From contig NZ_OPYN01000200.1 in NCBI RefSeq assembly GCF_900277125.1, positions 62,001 through 126,000 on the forward strand: DNA of 64,000 bases, in the 5' to 3' direction. The translations under genes were made by a program, and so were the position numbers. The notes below the pieces were generated by a model that saw nothing but the letters and a program-made list of their open reading frames with translations, did no database searches and was not told the DNA's origin. This stretch comes from Pseudomonas inefficax. Its GTDB lineage: Bacteria; Pseudomonadota; Gammaproteobacteria; Pseudomonadales; Pseudomonadaceae. Position 1 is the first letter of the stretch. Every line of letters starts with the position of its first letter. Positions 16,346-25,187 of this stretch are shown piece by piece.

Positions 16346-16585
16346 TCAGGCCTTGCGCAGCCAGTAAGTGTAGGTGCCGGCCTCGGCCGTTTCCCGCAGC
16401 AGGGTATGACCTGCCAGCTGGGCGAAAGTGCGGAAGTCGCGCTGGGAACCAGCGTCGGTGGCGATTACCTTGAGCACCGCGCCGCTGGCCAGGCGGTTGA
16501 GCTCCATTTTTGCCTTCAGCAGCGGCAAAGGGCAATTCAGCCCGCTGGCGTCCAGTTCGGCGTCACAGGTCAGGGTGTCACTCAT
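16346..16585 (-). CDS. TusA-family sulfur carrier protein
   Basis: 79 residues with the conserved Cys-Pro of the family in LDASGLNCPLPLLKAKMEL. TusA-like proteins carry persulfide sulfur to acceptors such as the tRNA 2-thiouridine pathway, but Pseudomonas has several TusA-like proteins and the partner is unclear here. The ATG at 16585 is preferred over 16600 because GGAG lies 9 nt upstream. Upstream of the PerM-like gene and divergent from bepA. Confidence 0.87.
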   Translation of the reverse strand: MSDTLTCDAELDASGLNCPLPLLKAKMELNRLASGAVLKVIATDAGSQRDFRTFAQLAGHTLLRETAEAGTYTYWLRKA

Positions 16586-16708
16586 TGCGGGGCTCTCCAA
16601 AAGGCATTGCCAGGCTGTAACTGGATTTGGCCGGCTAGGATAGCGCCACTGGTCGCCAACGTGTGAGCCCGCTACAGTAGGTATCTTTGACCGACGCGAG
16701 CTTCATGC

Positions 16709-18145
16709 ATGAATCTACTGCGCCCTACCCTGCTGACGCTGGCCTGCCTGTTGGCCCTCCCAGGCCATGCTGACGACCTGCCATCCCTGGGTGATGCCAG
16801 TTCCGCGATCGTCTCGCCGCAACAGGAGCACCAGCTCGGCCGTGCCTGGCTGAGCCTGCTGCGTGGCCAGGTCAACCAGCTCAACGACCCGCAGCTCAAG
16901 GACTACGTCGAAACCAGCGTGTACCGCCTGGCCGAAACCAGCCAACTGCAGGACCGCCGCCTGGAATTCATCCTCATCGACAGCCGTGAGCTCAACGCCT
17001 TTGCCGCCCCGGGCGGTATCGTCGGGGTCAACGGCGGGCTGTTCCTCAACGCCCAGACCGAAGGCGAGTACGCCTCGGTACTGGCCCACGAACTGGCGCA
17101 CTTGTCGCAGCGCCACTTCGCCCGTGGCGTCGAGGCCCAGCAGCGCATGCAGTTGCCGATGATGGCGGCGTTGCTGGCGGGCATCGTGCTGGCCGCCGGT
17201 GGCGGCGGTGATGCCGGTATCGGTGTGATCGCCGGTACCCAGGCGGCGGCAATCCAGGAACAGCGGCGTTTCTCGCGGCAGAACGAACAGGAAGCCGACC
17301 GCATCGGCATCCAGAACCTGGAAAAGGCCGGCTACGATCCGCGCAACATGCCGACCATGTTCGAGCGCCTGGCCCGGCAGTATCGCTACGACGCCAAGCC
17401 GCCGGAATTCCTGCTGACCCACCCGGTAACCGAGTCGCGTATCGCCGACACCCGCAACCGTGCCGAGCAGGCGCCCAAGGGCGGCGTGGAGGACAGCATG
17501 CGCTACCAGCTGATCCGCGCCCGGGTGGCACTGACCTACGAAGGCACCCCGGGGCTGGCGGCCAAGCGCTTCCGCGCCCAGCTGGACGAAGACCCCAAGC
17601 TGGACGCCGCACGCTACGGCCTGGCACTGGCGCAGATCAAGGGCGGCCAACTGAACGAGGCACGTGAACTGCTCAAGCCGCTGCTGGCCAAGGCGCCCAA
17701 CGACATTACCTACAACCTGGCGCAGATCGACCTGGACATCACCAACAACCGCCTGGCCGACGCGCAGCAGCGCGCCGAACGCATGCAGGGGTTGTACCCG
17801 GGCAACTACCCGCTGAAGCAGGTGCGTGCCGATCTGCTGGTGAAGCTGAACAAGCCCGCCGAGGCGGAAAAGGTGCTGAACGAACTGGTGAAGAGCCGGC
17901 CGGATGACCCGGACGTTTGGTACGACATGGCCGAAGTACGGGGCCTTTCGGGCAATACCATTGGCTTGCACCGGGCGCGGGCCGAGTACTTCACCCTGGT
18001 GGGCGATTTCGACCAGGCGATCCAGCAGCTGGATTACGCCAAGCGCCGGTCGGGTGGCAACTTCCCGCTGGCAGCACAGATTGACCAGCGCCAGCGCGAG
18101 ATCATGGAGCAGCAGCGCATGGTTCAGGAAATGATGGGGCGTTGA
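16709..18145 (+). CDS. bepA: periplasmic M48 metalloprotease and TPR chaperone BepA
   Basis: 478 residues. Signal peptide at 1-21 (MNLLRPTLLTLACLLALPGH). The zinc site is His127-Glu-Leu-Ala-His131 (VLAHELAHLSQRH) with Glu195 in NEQEADRIG; THPVTESRI has the fourth conserved His. The second half is a chain of TPR repeats. BepA degrades or assists LptD and other outer-membrane proteins during assembly. It appears monocistronic and is followed by a REP pair. It belongs functionally with bamC in this window. Confidence 0.92.
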   Translation: MNLLRPTLLTLACLLALPGHADDLPSLGDASSAIVSPQQEHQLGRAWLSLLRGQVNQLNDPQLKDYVETSVYRLAETSQLQDRRLEFILIDSRELNAFAAPGGIVGVNGGLFLNAQTEGEYASVLAHELAHLSQRHFARGVEAQQRMQLPMMAALLAGIVLAAGGGGDAGIGVIAGTQAAAIQEQRRFSRQNEQEADRIGIQNLEKAGYDPRNMPTMFERLARQYRYDAKPPEFLLTHPVTESRIADTRNRAEQAPKGGVEDSMRYQLIRARVALTYEGTPGLAAKRFRAQLDEDPKLDAARYGLALAQIKGGQLNEARELLKPLLAKAPNDITYNLAQIDLDITNNRLADAQQRAERMQGLYPGNYPLKQVRADLLVKLNKPAEAEKVLNELVKSRPDDPDVWYDMAEVRGLSGNTIGLHRARAEYFTLVGDFDQAIQQLDYAKRRSGGNFPLAAQIDQRQREIMEQQRMVQEMMGR

Positions 18146-18146
18146 G

Positions 18147-18237
18147 GGCCTCTTCGCGGGTGAACCCGCTCCCACAGATACTGCACCGCCCTTACAAGCG
18201 GCGCAGTACCTGTGGGAGCGGGTTTACCCGCGAAGAA
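18147..18237. repeat. REP pair between bepA and nadA
   Basis: Inverted copies with GCGGGTGAACCCGC and GCGGGTTTACCCGC, between convergent genes. Confidence 0.9.
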
Positions 18238-18254
18238 AGCGACGCGGTCTGAAG

Positions 18255-19313
18255 TCAGGCGTTCCCGGACAGCTTCAGGCGCGCCGCCTGGGTAAAGTCC
18301 AGCATCCGGTTCAACGGTTTGATCGCCTTGGGCACCAACGCCGGGTCGACAAAAATCTCGTTCGTGCCGTTACGCAGGCAATCCAGCACACGCTCCAGGG
18401 TGTTCATCGCCATCCACGGGCAGTGCGCGCAGCTGCGGCATGCCGCGCCGTTACCGGCGGTGGGGGCTTCGACGAACTCCTTGTCCGGGCACAGCTGCTG
18501 CATCTTGTAGAAGATGCCGCGGTCGGTGGCGACGATGAAGGTCTTGTTCGGCAAGGTCTGGGCAGCCTTGATCAGCTGGCTGGTGGAGCCCACCGCATCG
18601 GCCAGCTCGATCACCGCTTCCGGCGACTCGGGGTGCACCAGAATCGCCGCATCCGGGTACAGCGCCTTCATGTCGGCCAGCTGGCGCGACTTGAACTCTT
18701 CGTGAACGATGCAGGCACCGTCCCACAGCAGCATGTCGGCACCGGTCTGCTTCTGGATATAACGCCCCAGATGCTGGTCCGGGCCCCAGATGATGGTTTC
18801 GCCGTTGTCCATCAGGCTCTCGACGATTTCCAGCGCGCAGCTCGAGGTCACCACCCAGTCGGCACGGGCCTTCACGGCAGCGGAAGTGTTGGCGTAGACC
18901 ACCACGGTACGCTCGGGATGCTGGTCGCAGAACGCCGAGAACTCGTCCACCGGGCAGCCCAGGTCGAGCGAGCAGGTGGCTTCCAGGGTCGGCATCAGCA
19001 CGCGCTTTTCCGGGGTGAGAATTTTTGCGGTCTCGCCCATGAAGCGCACACCGGCAACGATCACGGTTTCGGCCGGGTGGTTCTTGCCGAAGCGGGCCAT
19101 TTCCAGCGAGTCGGACACGCAGCCGCCGGTCTCCTCGGCAAGCGCCTGGATGACCGGGTCGCAGTAATAGTGGGCGACCAGCACGGCGTTCTGGGCCTTG
19201 AGCTCGGCAGCGATGGCCGCACGGTATTCGGCCTCCTGCTCGGCTGTCAGCGGGTTGGGCTGCTTGGCGTCGAGGTGGGCCTGAACCAACAGGCGTTCGG
19301 AAATCTGGGTCAT
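18255..19313 (-). CDS. nadA: quinolinate synthase A
   Basis: 352 residues. It condenses iminoaspartate with dihydroxyacetone phosphate to quinolinate in NAD synthesis and needs a [4Fe-4S] cluster. Cluster ligand candidates are the Cys of LEATCSLDLGCPVDEF, of VTSSCALEIV and of AACRSCAHCPWMAMNTL. I chose the ATG at 19313 (MTQISERLLV), the usual family start, although only a weak AGGT lies upstream. Single gene, with nadB and nadC not in the window. Confidence 0.97.
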   Translation of the reverse strand: MTQISERLLVQAHLDAKQPNPLTAEQEAEYRAAIAAELKAQNAVLVAHYYCDPVIQALAEETGGCVSDSLEMARFGKNHPAETVIVAGVRFMGETAKILTPEKRVLMPTLEATCSLDLGCPVDEFSAFCDQHPERTVVVYANTSAAVKARADWVVTSSCALEIVESLMDNGETIIWGPDQHLGRYIQKQTGADMLLWDGACIVHEEFKSRQLADMKALYPDAAILVHPESPEAVIELADAVGSTSQLIKAAQTLPNKTFIVATDRGIFYKMQQLCPDKEFVEAPTAGNGAACRSCAHCPWMAMNTLERVLDCLRNGTNEIFVDPALVPKAIKPLNRMLDFTQAARLKLSGNA

Positions 19314-19493
19314 GATCGCTGGACCTGCAGGCGCGTGCGCGCGTCGAATCGAGTGTATCACCCGGCCCTGACAGATCGGCTAAGGGTGCCGGACGGCACG
19401 AAGGCCGCCACGGCCCTCTGCGGGCGCGGATTATTATCGGAGGCCGAAGGCTACAGACAATCCAGCGATTTCTAAAGCGGTTTTTGTGTTGCT

Positions 19494-19583
19494 TGTGCTG
19501 GCCCTTTCGCGGGTAAACCCGCTCCCACAGGAATTGTGCAGACCCTGTGGGAGCGGGCGCGCCCGCGAAGAGGCCGGGACAGG
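19494..19583. repeat. REP pair between nadA and ydgA
   Basis: Inverted copies, GCGGGTAAACCCGC and GCGGGCGCGCCCGC; the second has a different centre but keeps its symmetry. Confidence 0.87.
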
Positions 19584-19591
19584 AGAAACGA

Positions 19592-21100
19592 TCAGCCCTG
19601 CGGCGAAAGGGCCGCCAGGTGCGCCGCCATGAGCATGGCGAACTCTTCCACGGTCATCTTCTTGCCATTGAAGTCGACCATGCCATCGGCATAGTGCAGG
19701 CTGCTTACCACATCATTGCCCTGCACGGTGGCCATGCCGCTCTGCAGCGCCATCATGCCGACCATTTCCCCGGCCTGGCTCGATTGCATGGCAATGGCCT
19801 GGGCGTCGGTCTGGCCATCCAGCAGTGCCTGCAAGGTTGCCAGGTCACCAATCATCGGCTTGGACAACGACAGCTTGCTCTTCACCTCGGTGATCAATTG
19901 CTTGCTCAACTGGTCTGGCGGCAGGTCGAAGCTGGCCGGGGCGGCGAAGCCCATCGACAGGTCAAAGCGGCTTTCGCCATTGGCAGTCCTGAACGAAAGG
20001 TTTTCCACCGCCACCCGGGGCTTGGCAGCCAGCAGTTTCTGCAGCTCGCCCTGGAACCTGGCCTTCTCCTCATCGTTCATCTGGATTTCCGGCACCGGCT
20101 GGCCAGCGGCAGCTGCGGCCTCGAATTCCGGCAGGTGCGCCTGATACCAGCTCGACAGCGCCTGTAGCGCTGGCGCGTTGACCGAAGTGATGCTCACCGC
20201 CATCTGCGCCTTGCCCACGGCACGGCCATCCCAGGTGATATCCCCGACCTTGTACTCCACGCGACCACCCACGGTATCCGGGCCGTCAAGGGTTTGCAGG
20301 GCGTTCTGCTCCAGCGCCTTGATTACCAGCACCTGTTGTTTGGGCCCAAGGGTGACCTTGGTTTCGGCCAGTGCCAGATCGACGTTACCCACATAGATGG
20401 CCTCATGCGCGGTGGCCGCCAACTGGCCGCCGACTTTCAGGCCGTTGAGCTCGAAGGTGGCTGGCGGCTGGTCATCGCGTACCAGTTTCATCACGAACCG
20501 GTCGGCCTGGCCGTGGAAGTTCGAGGCCTTGCCTTCCTGGTCACCACTGACTTGCAGTTGCATCCCCGAGAAGTCGAGGCTGTTGCCATCCGCTTCGTCG
20601 AGCTTGACCGGTGCCAGCTGAACCTGGCTGACCACTTTGCCGTCGTAGCCCAGGCTGGTCTGAGCGCTGACCGGGGCCTGCTCGCCCGCTGCGGCGAACC
20701 ACGGTGCGGTGGTGTCGTCCTTCTGCAGTGTGCTGTTGCTGACTGCTAGCACCGGCATCAGCTTCAATGCCTTTACCCGTGACCAGGGAAACGGGCCGTG
20801 CTCGATCTGGTCGGTCACGCCCACATCGAAATTCATCACTTCGCCTTCGCCCAGGTTGATATCGCGGGCCTTGAGCCGGTACTGGGCGGTACTGCTGAAG
20901 AAGTGCTGCTCCAGCGACACCCGTTCGATGCTCATGCTGCCACCGGTGCTCACCAGGGCTTTCTTGAGTTCCGCGTTGCTGCGGACCAGGGCGTTGTCCA
21001 GCTCTGCTGGCAGCTGCTTGCCGGTGTACCAGGCGCCAGCGGTGGTTGCGACGGCGATGGCGATAGCCAGGCCGGAAAGGATGCCAACTGATTTCTTCAT
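19592..21100 (-). CDS. YdgA family protein (DUF945)
   Basis: 502 residues. The ATG at 21100 starts a signal anchor (MKKSVGILSGLAIAIAVATT) followed by GAWYTGKQLPAELDNAL; the longer ORF lacks both. The rest resembles YdgA/DUF945 envelope proteins: repeated beta-rich segments (HFFSSTAQYRLKARDINLG, VEYKVGDITWDGRAVGKAQM) and a C-terminal SLHYADGMVDFNGKKMTVEE that is typical. Likely periplasmic, attached to the inner membrane. Function unknown. Confidence 0.8.
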   Translation of the reverse strand: MKKSVGILSGLAIAIAVATTAGAWYTGKQLPAELDNALVRSNAELKKALVSTGGSMSIERVSLEQHFFSSTAQYRLKARDINLGEGEVMNFDVGVTDQIEHGPFPWSRVKALKLMPVLAVSNSTLQKDDTTAPWFAAAGEQAPVSAQTSLGYDGKVVSQVQLAPVKLDEADGNSLDFSGMQLQVSGDQEGKASNFHGQADRFVMKLVRDDQPPATFELNGLKVGGQLAATAHEAIYVGNVDLALAETKVTLGPKQQVLVIKALEQNALQTLDGPDTVGGRVEYKVGDITWDGRAVGKAQMAVSITSVNAPALQALSSWYQAHLPEFEAAAAAGQPVPEIQMNDEEKARFQGELQKLLAAKPRVAVENLSFRTANGESRFDLSMGFAAPASFDLPPDQLSKQLITEVKSKLSLSKPMIGDLATLQALLDGQTDAQAIAMQSSQAGEMVGMMALQSGMATVQGNDVVSSLHYADGMVDFNGKKMTVEEFAMLMAAHLAALSPQG

Positions 21101-21462
21101 GAATAGAACCGATTGCTGTCCATAAGGGCTTCGTAGGCGGCCAAGGGCCACACAGGACGCCAAGAGTACCACCGCAACCCAGCCCTGGCGCTGGCCAGGC
21201 TCAAGAAATCCCGTTTTTGGGAAGCGCCTGACACGCTTCCAAGCAAGACCGGCATTCGTTAATTTTTGCGAACACCAGAATTGATCAAAACCGCAAAAAA
21301 ACGCGCAAAAACCGAACAAAACCCCACTTTGATCGATAAATATTTCAATCTAGCAACATCTTGTCATGTTTAACTTGACACTCTGCTACCCATCGTTTTT
21401 TATTTTCACCACTTTGCGCGCTCCCCGCGTCCCCGCTGCTCCAACAATAAAAGGTGAACAAC
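21101..21462. other. intergenic region between ydgA and the permease
   Basis: About 360 nt, A/T-rich from 21245 to 21415 compared with its surroundings, which fits divergent promoters. GGAAGCG and CGCTTCC (21220-21240) form a 7-bp hairpin. No ORF before the short one at 21463 is credible. Confidence 0.5.
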
Positions 21463-21555
21463 ATGGAGCCCACCCGCTCGCCCTTGTCGCATGCGCAGTA
21501 CCCCGTGCCCGCCGTGTACGCCCAGCCGCAGGAGCCATGCCAGCATGCAGCCTGA
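21463..21555 (+). CDS. 30-codon upstream ORF overlapping the permease start
   Basis: An ATG with AAGGTG 7 nt upstream opens a 30-codon frame (MEPTRSPLSHAQYPVPAVYA onward) that ends at TGA 21553-21555, beyond the permease ATG at 21545 in another frame. Its ribosome site is better than that of the permease, so it may couple or attenuate permease translation. The peptide is Pro-rich and resembles nothing known to me. Confidence 0.45.
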   Translation: MEPTRSPLSHAQYPVPAVYAQPQEPCQHAA

Positions 21556-22897
21556 CCACAGCGCCTCCGGCAACGGCCAACTCCGCAAAACCCTGCGTCT
21601 GTGGCACGTGATCATCATCGGCCTGGCCTACCTGACCCCGATGACCGTGTTCGACACCTTCGGCATCGTTTCCGGGATAACTGCCGGCCACGTACCCAGC
21701 GCCTACATCCTGGCGCTGGCCGGGATCCTGTTCACCGCCGTGAGCTACGGCACCCTGGTAAAGCGCTTCCCGCAGTCGGGCTCGGCCTACACCTACACCC
21801 AACGGGCGATCAACCCGCACGTGGGCTTCCTGGTCGGCTGGTCGTCGCTGCTGGACTACTTGTTGCTGCCAATGGTCAACGCGCTGCTGGCCAAGCTGTA
21901 CCTTTCGGCCATGTTCCCGGAAGTACCGGAATGGATGTGGGTGGCCGGCTTCGTCACCTTGATCAGCCTGATCAACATGCGCAGCGTGAACCTGGTGGCG
22001 CACTTCAACCTGCTTTTCGTGGCCGTGCAGGTGGCGATCATCGCCGTGTTCATCTACCTGTGCGTACGCGGCCTGGACCAAGGTGAAGGGCTGGGTACCG
22101 CCTGGAGCCTGCTGCCGTTCGCCGACGACCAGACCCAGTTCAGCGCCCTGGCCGCCGGTGCGACCATCCTGTGCTTCTCGTTCCTTGGTTTCGACGCCGT
22201 CACCTGCCTGTCCGAAGAAACCCACAACCCGAGCAAGACCATCCCACGGGCGATCTTCCTCACCGCGCTGATCGGCGGCGTGGTGTTCATCACCGTGTCG
22301 TATTTCATCCAGGCTTACTTCCCGACCATGGCGCGCTTCCATGACCACGAAGCGGCACTGCCGGAAATCGCCCTGTACGTGGGCGGCAAGCTGTTCCAGT
22401 CGATCTTCATCGCCTGCACCGTGATCAACACCATCGCCTCGGGCCTGGCTTCGCAAACCAGCGTGTCGCGCCTGCTGTACGTGATGGGCCGCGACAACGT
22501 GCTGCCGGCCAGCCTGTTCGCCCGCCTGCACTCGCGCTACAAGACGCCAGTGCTGAATATCGCGGTGGTGGGGCTGATTTCGCTGTCGGCGATCTTCTTC
22601 GACTTGGTCACCGCCACCTCGATCATCAACTTCGGTGCGCTGGTCGCGTTCAGCTTCGTCAACCTGTCGGTGATCAACCACTGCTACCTGCGCGAAGGCA
22701 AGCGCCAAGGCCTGGCCAACCAGCTAAAGTACCTGGTACTGCCGACCATCGGCTTCTGCATCATCGTCTCGCTGTGGCTGGACCTGAACGCCCACTCGCT
22801 GTTGTTCGGTGGCGTCTGGGCAGTGCTCGGCGTGCTCTACCTGGCCTGGCTGACCAAGGCTTTCAGGAACGCGCCGCCTAACTACGTCGCTGAATGA
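21545..22897 (+). CDS. APC-family amino acid/polyamine permease
   Basis: 450 residues with about 12 predicted helices and APC features: the first helix IIIGLAYLTPMTVFDTFGIV, YTYTQRAINPHVGFLVGWSS, FSFLGFDAVTCLSEETHNPS, and RLLYVMGRDNVLPASLFARL. It resembles the putrescine importer PuuP subgroup. The ATG at 21545 follows AGGAG by 9 nt. A chemoreceptor of the polyamine-sensing McpU type lies directly downstream on the same strand, which supports a polyamine or related amine substrate (inference). Confidence 0.83.
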   Translation: MQPDHSASGNGQLRKTLRLWHVIIIGLAYLTPMTVFDTFGIVSGITAGHVPSAYILALAGILFTAVSYGTLVKRFPQSGSAYTYTQRAINPHVGFLVGWSSLLDYLLLPMVNALLAKLYLSAMFPEVPEWMWVAGFVTLISLINMRSVNLVAHFNLLFVAVQVAIIAVFIYLCVRGLDQGEGLGTAWSLLPFADDQTQFSALAAGATILCFSFLGFDAVTCLSEETHNPSKTIPRAIFLTALIGGVVFITVSYFIQAYFPTMARFHDHEAALPEIALYVGGKLFQSIFIACTVINTIASGLASQTSVSRLLYVMGRDNVLPASLFARLHSRYKTPVLNIAVVGLISLSAIFFDLVTATSIINFGALVAFSFVNLSVINHCYLREGKRQGLANQLKYLVLPTIGFCIIVSLWLDLNAHSLLFGGVWAVLGVLYLAWLTKAFRNAPPNYVAE

Positions 22898-22977
22898 CCG
22901 TCGCTGAATGACCCATGCTGCCGACAACGCCCGCGCCTGATCGCGGGCGTTGCATTTGATCGAAAAGGAAAGCCCTC

Positions 22978-25041
22978 ATGCCGCTGCGTCGCCTCTCCAT
23001 CCAATGGAAGATCACCCTGCTCGCCGGCCTCTGCCTGCTGGCCATCGTCGCCCTGCTGGTAACCACATCGCTGGCCCAGGCGCGGCGCAGCGCGGCGTTG
23101 GTCAACCAAGCCAACACCGAAATGCTCGACAGCAGCGCACGCCTGCGCCTGCAGGCCCATGCCCAAACCCAGGCCCTGCGCATCCAGCGCTATTTCATGG
23201 ACGCCTACCAGTACGGCAATGGCTTTGCCCGCCTGGTGCAGGTGCTCAAGGCCCGTGGCGGCAACGACCTGCGCGCCGAGCTGACGCGCCAGGCCCGCGC
23301 CAGCCTGGCTGGCAACCCGGATGTGATCGGCCTGTACCTGGTATTCCAGCCCAACGCCCTGGGCCCGGACAGCCAGTACCTCGGCCAGGATGCCATGGGC
23401 AGCAACGAGGCCGGGCGCTTCTCGCTGTACTGGTCACAACCCAGCCCAGGCACCCTGGAGCTTGAAGCCATGCCGGAATCGATGCTCGGCGACGCCAGCA
23501 TCGGCAGCAACGGCGCGGCGAAGAACCGTTGGCTGACCTGCCCGCAGGACACCGCCAGAACCTGCATGCTCGAGCCATACCTCGACGAAGTGAATGGCCG
23601 ACAGGTGCTGATGACCAGCATCGCGCTGCCGCTGCTGGAGCACGGCAAGGTGGTCGGCGTGGTAGGCCTGGACATCGGCCTTTCCAACCTGCAGCAGTTG
23701 AGCCTGGACGGCCGCCGGGAGCTGTTCGATGGCCAGGGCCAGGTCAGCATCGCCAGCGCGGCCGGCCTGCTGGCCGGCAATAGCCGCGACGACAGCAAGC
23801 TGGGCGAGCCGATGGACAAGACGGTAGCCGGCGGCCTGCTGCGGGTTGCCCACCCGTTCACGCCAATCCCTGACGCCGCCCCTTGGCAGGTATTGCTGGA
23901 ACTGCCGGAAAGCGTGCTGCAGGCGCCTGCCGTGGCCCTCAACCAGCGCCTGGACACGCACAACCACAGCGCCAACCTCACCAGCCTGCTGGTTGGCCTG
24001 GGCGCTGCGGTAGTCGGTTTGCTGCTGGTGTGGCTGACCGCGCGCGGCGTGACCCGGCCAATCCTGGCCGTGGCTGCGCGCCTGGAAGACATCGCCAGCG
24101 GCGAAGGCGACCTCACCCGCCGCCTGGATTACGCCCGCCAGGACGAACTGGGCCAGCTTACCGGTTGGTTCAACCGCTTTCTCGACAAGCTGCAACCGGT
24201 TATAGCCCAGGTCAAAGGTTCTCTGCGGGAGGCCCGCAGTACTGCCGACCAGTCGGCAGCCATCGCCAGCCAGACCAGCAACGGCATGCAGCAACAGCAC
24301 CGTGAAATCGAACAGGTGGCCACCGCCGCCAATGAAATGAGCGCCACCGCCCTGGATGTTGCGCACAACGCCTCGCAGGCGGCCCAGGCCGCACGCGCTG
24401 CCGATCAGGCCAGCCGCGAGGGCCTGCAACTGATCGACAGCACCCGCCAGGGCATCGACCGCTTGAATGCCGGCATGAACACTGCCATGGACGAGGCGCG
24501 CGCGCTGGAAGGCCGCAGCGGGCAGATCGGTTCGGTGCTGGAAGTGATCCGCACCATTGCCGAGCAAACCAACCTGCTGGCGCTCAACGCCGCCATCGAA
24601 GCTGCGCGCGCAGGCGAAGCCGGGCGTGGTTTTGCCGTAGTGGCCGATGAAGTGCGCGGTCTGGCCCAGCGTACCCAGGTGTCGGTGGAGGAAATTCGCC
24701 AGGTCATCGAAGGTTTGCAACAAGGCACCCAGGATGTGGTGGGCGCAATGCACGAAGGCCAGCGTCAGGCCCAGGACAGCGCCGCACGGATGGAACAGGC
24801 GGTGCCAGCCCTACAACGCATTGGCGAGGCAGTGGCGGTGATCAGCGACATGAACCTGCAGATTGCTTCGGCGGCCGAAGAGCAGAGTGCGGTGGCAGAG
24901 GAAGTAAACCGTAATGTGGCCGGCATTCGTGATGTGACCGAATCGCTCGCCGGCCAGGCAGACGAGTCGGCGCGGATCAGCCAGGCCCTGAACCGGCTGG
25001 CCAACCAGCAGCAAGCGCTGATGGAGCAGTTCCGCGTCTAG
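22978..25041 (+). CDS. mcpU: methyl-accepting chemotaxis protein, McpU-type polyamine receptor
   Basis: 687 residues. The first membrane helix is near 12-34; a periplasmic double-Cache sensor follows to about 335 (FMDAYQYGNGFARL, VIGLYLVFQPNALGPDSQYL, VVGVVGLDIGLSNL); then comes a second helix (LLVGLGAAVVGLLLVWLT), HAMP (RGVTRPILAVAARLEDIASG) and the signalling domain with hairpin tip EVIRTIAEQTNLLALNAAIE. The order next to an APC permease agrees with P. putida mcpU, known to sense putrescine and related polyamines. No CheR-tethering pentapeptide is present at the C-terminus. Confidence 0.82.
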   Translation: MPLRRLSIQWKITLLAGLCLLAIVALLVTTSLAQARRSAALVNQANTEMLDSSARLRLQAHAQTQALRIQRYFMDAYQYGNGFARLVQVLKARGGNDLRAELTRQARASLAGNPDVIGLYLVFQPNALGPDSQYLGQDAMGSNEAGRFSLYWSQPSPGTLELEAMPESMLGDASIGSNGAAKNRWLTCPQDTARTCMLEPYLDEVNGRQVLMTSIALPLLEHGKVVGVVGLDIGLSNLQQLSLDGRRELFDGQGQVSIASAAGLLAGNSRDDSKLGEPMDKTVAGGLLRVAHPFTPIPDAAPWQVLLELPESVLQAPAVALNQRLDTHNHSANLTSLLVGLGAAVVGLLLVWLTARGVTRPILAVAARLEDIASGEGDLTRRLDYARQDELGQLTGWFNRFLDKLQPVIAQVKGSLREARSTADQSAAIASQTSNGMQQQHREIEQVATAANEMSATALDVAHNASQAAQAARAADQASREGLQLIDSTRQGIDRLNAGMNTAMDEARALEGRSGQIGSVLEVIRTIAEQTNLLALNAAIEAARAGEAGRGFAVVADEVRGLAQRTQVSVEEIRQVIEGLQQGTQDVVGAMHEGQRQAQDSAARMEQAVPALQRIGEAVAVISDMNLQIASAAEEQSAVAEEVNRNVAGIRDVTESLAGQADESARISQALNRLANQQQALMEQFRV

Positions 25042-25049
25042 CCTGTCAG

Positions 25050-25145
25050 GGCCTCTTCGCGGGTAAACCCGCTCCCACAAGGTCGGCGCCGCCTTCAAGG
25101 TCAGAGCATAACTCTGTGGGAGCGGGTTTACCCGCGAAGAGGCCA
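25050..25145. repeat. REP pair between mcpU and the CDF gene
   Basis: Inverted copies with GCGGGTAAACCCGC, located between two genes of the same orientation. Confidence 0.9.
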
Positions 25146-25187
25146 GCACATACAACACAACAGCAGGGCTATTTACCGAGCACAATC

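Noticed and set aside
25116..25187. Longer start of the CDF gene, beginning MGAGLPAKRPA
   Set aside because: The same peptide appears wherever a REP element is translated; it is REP sequence and not part of the gene.
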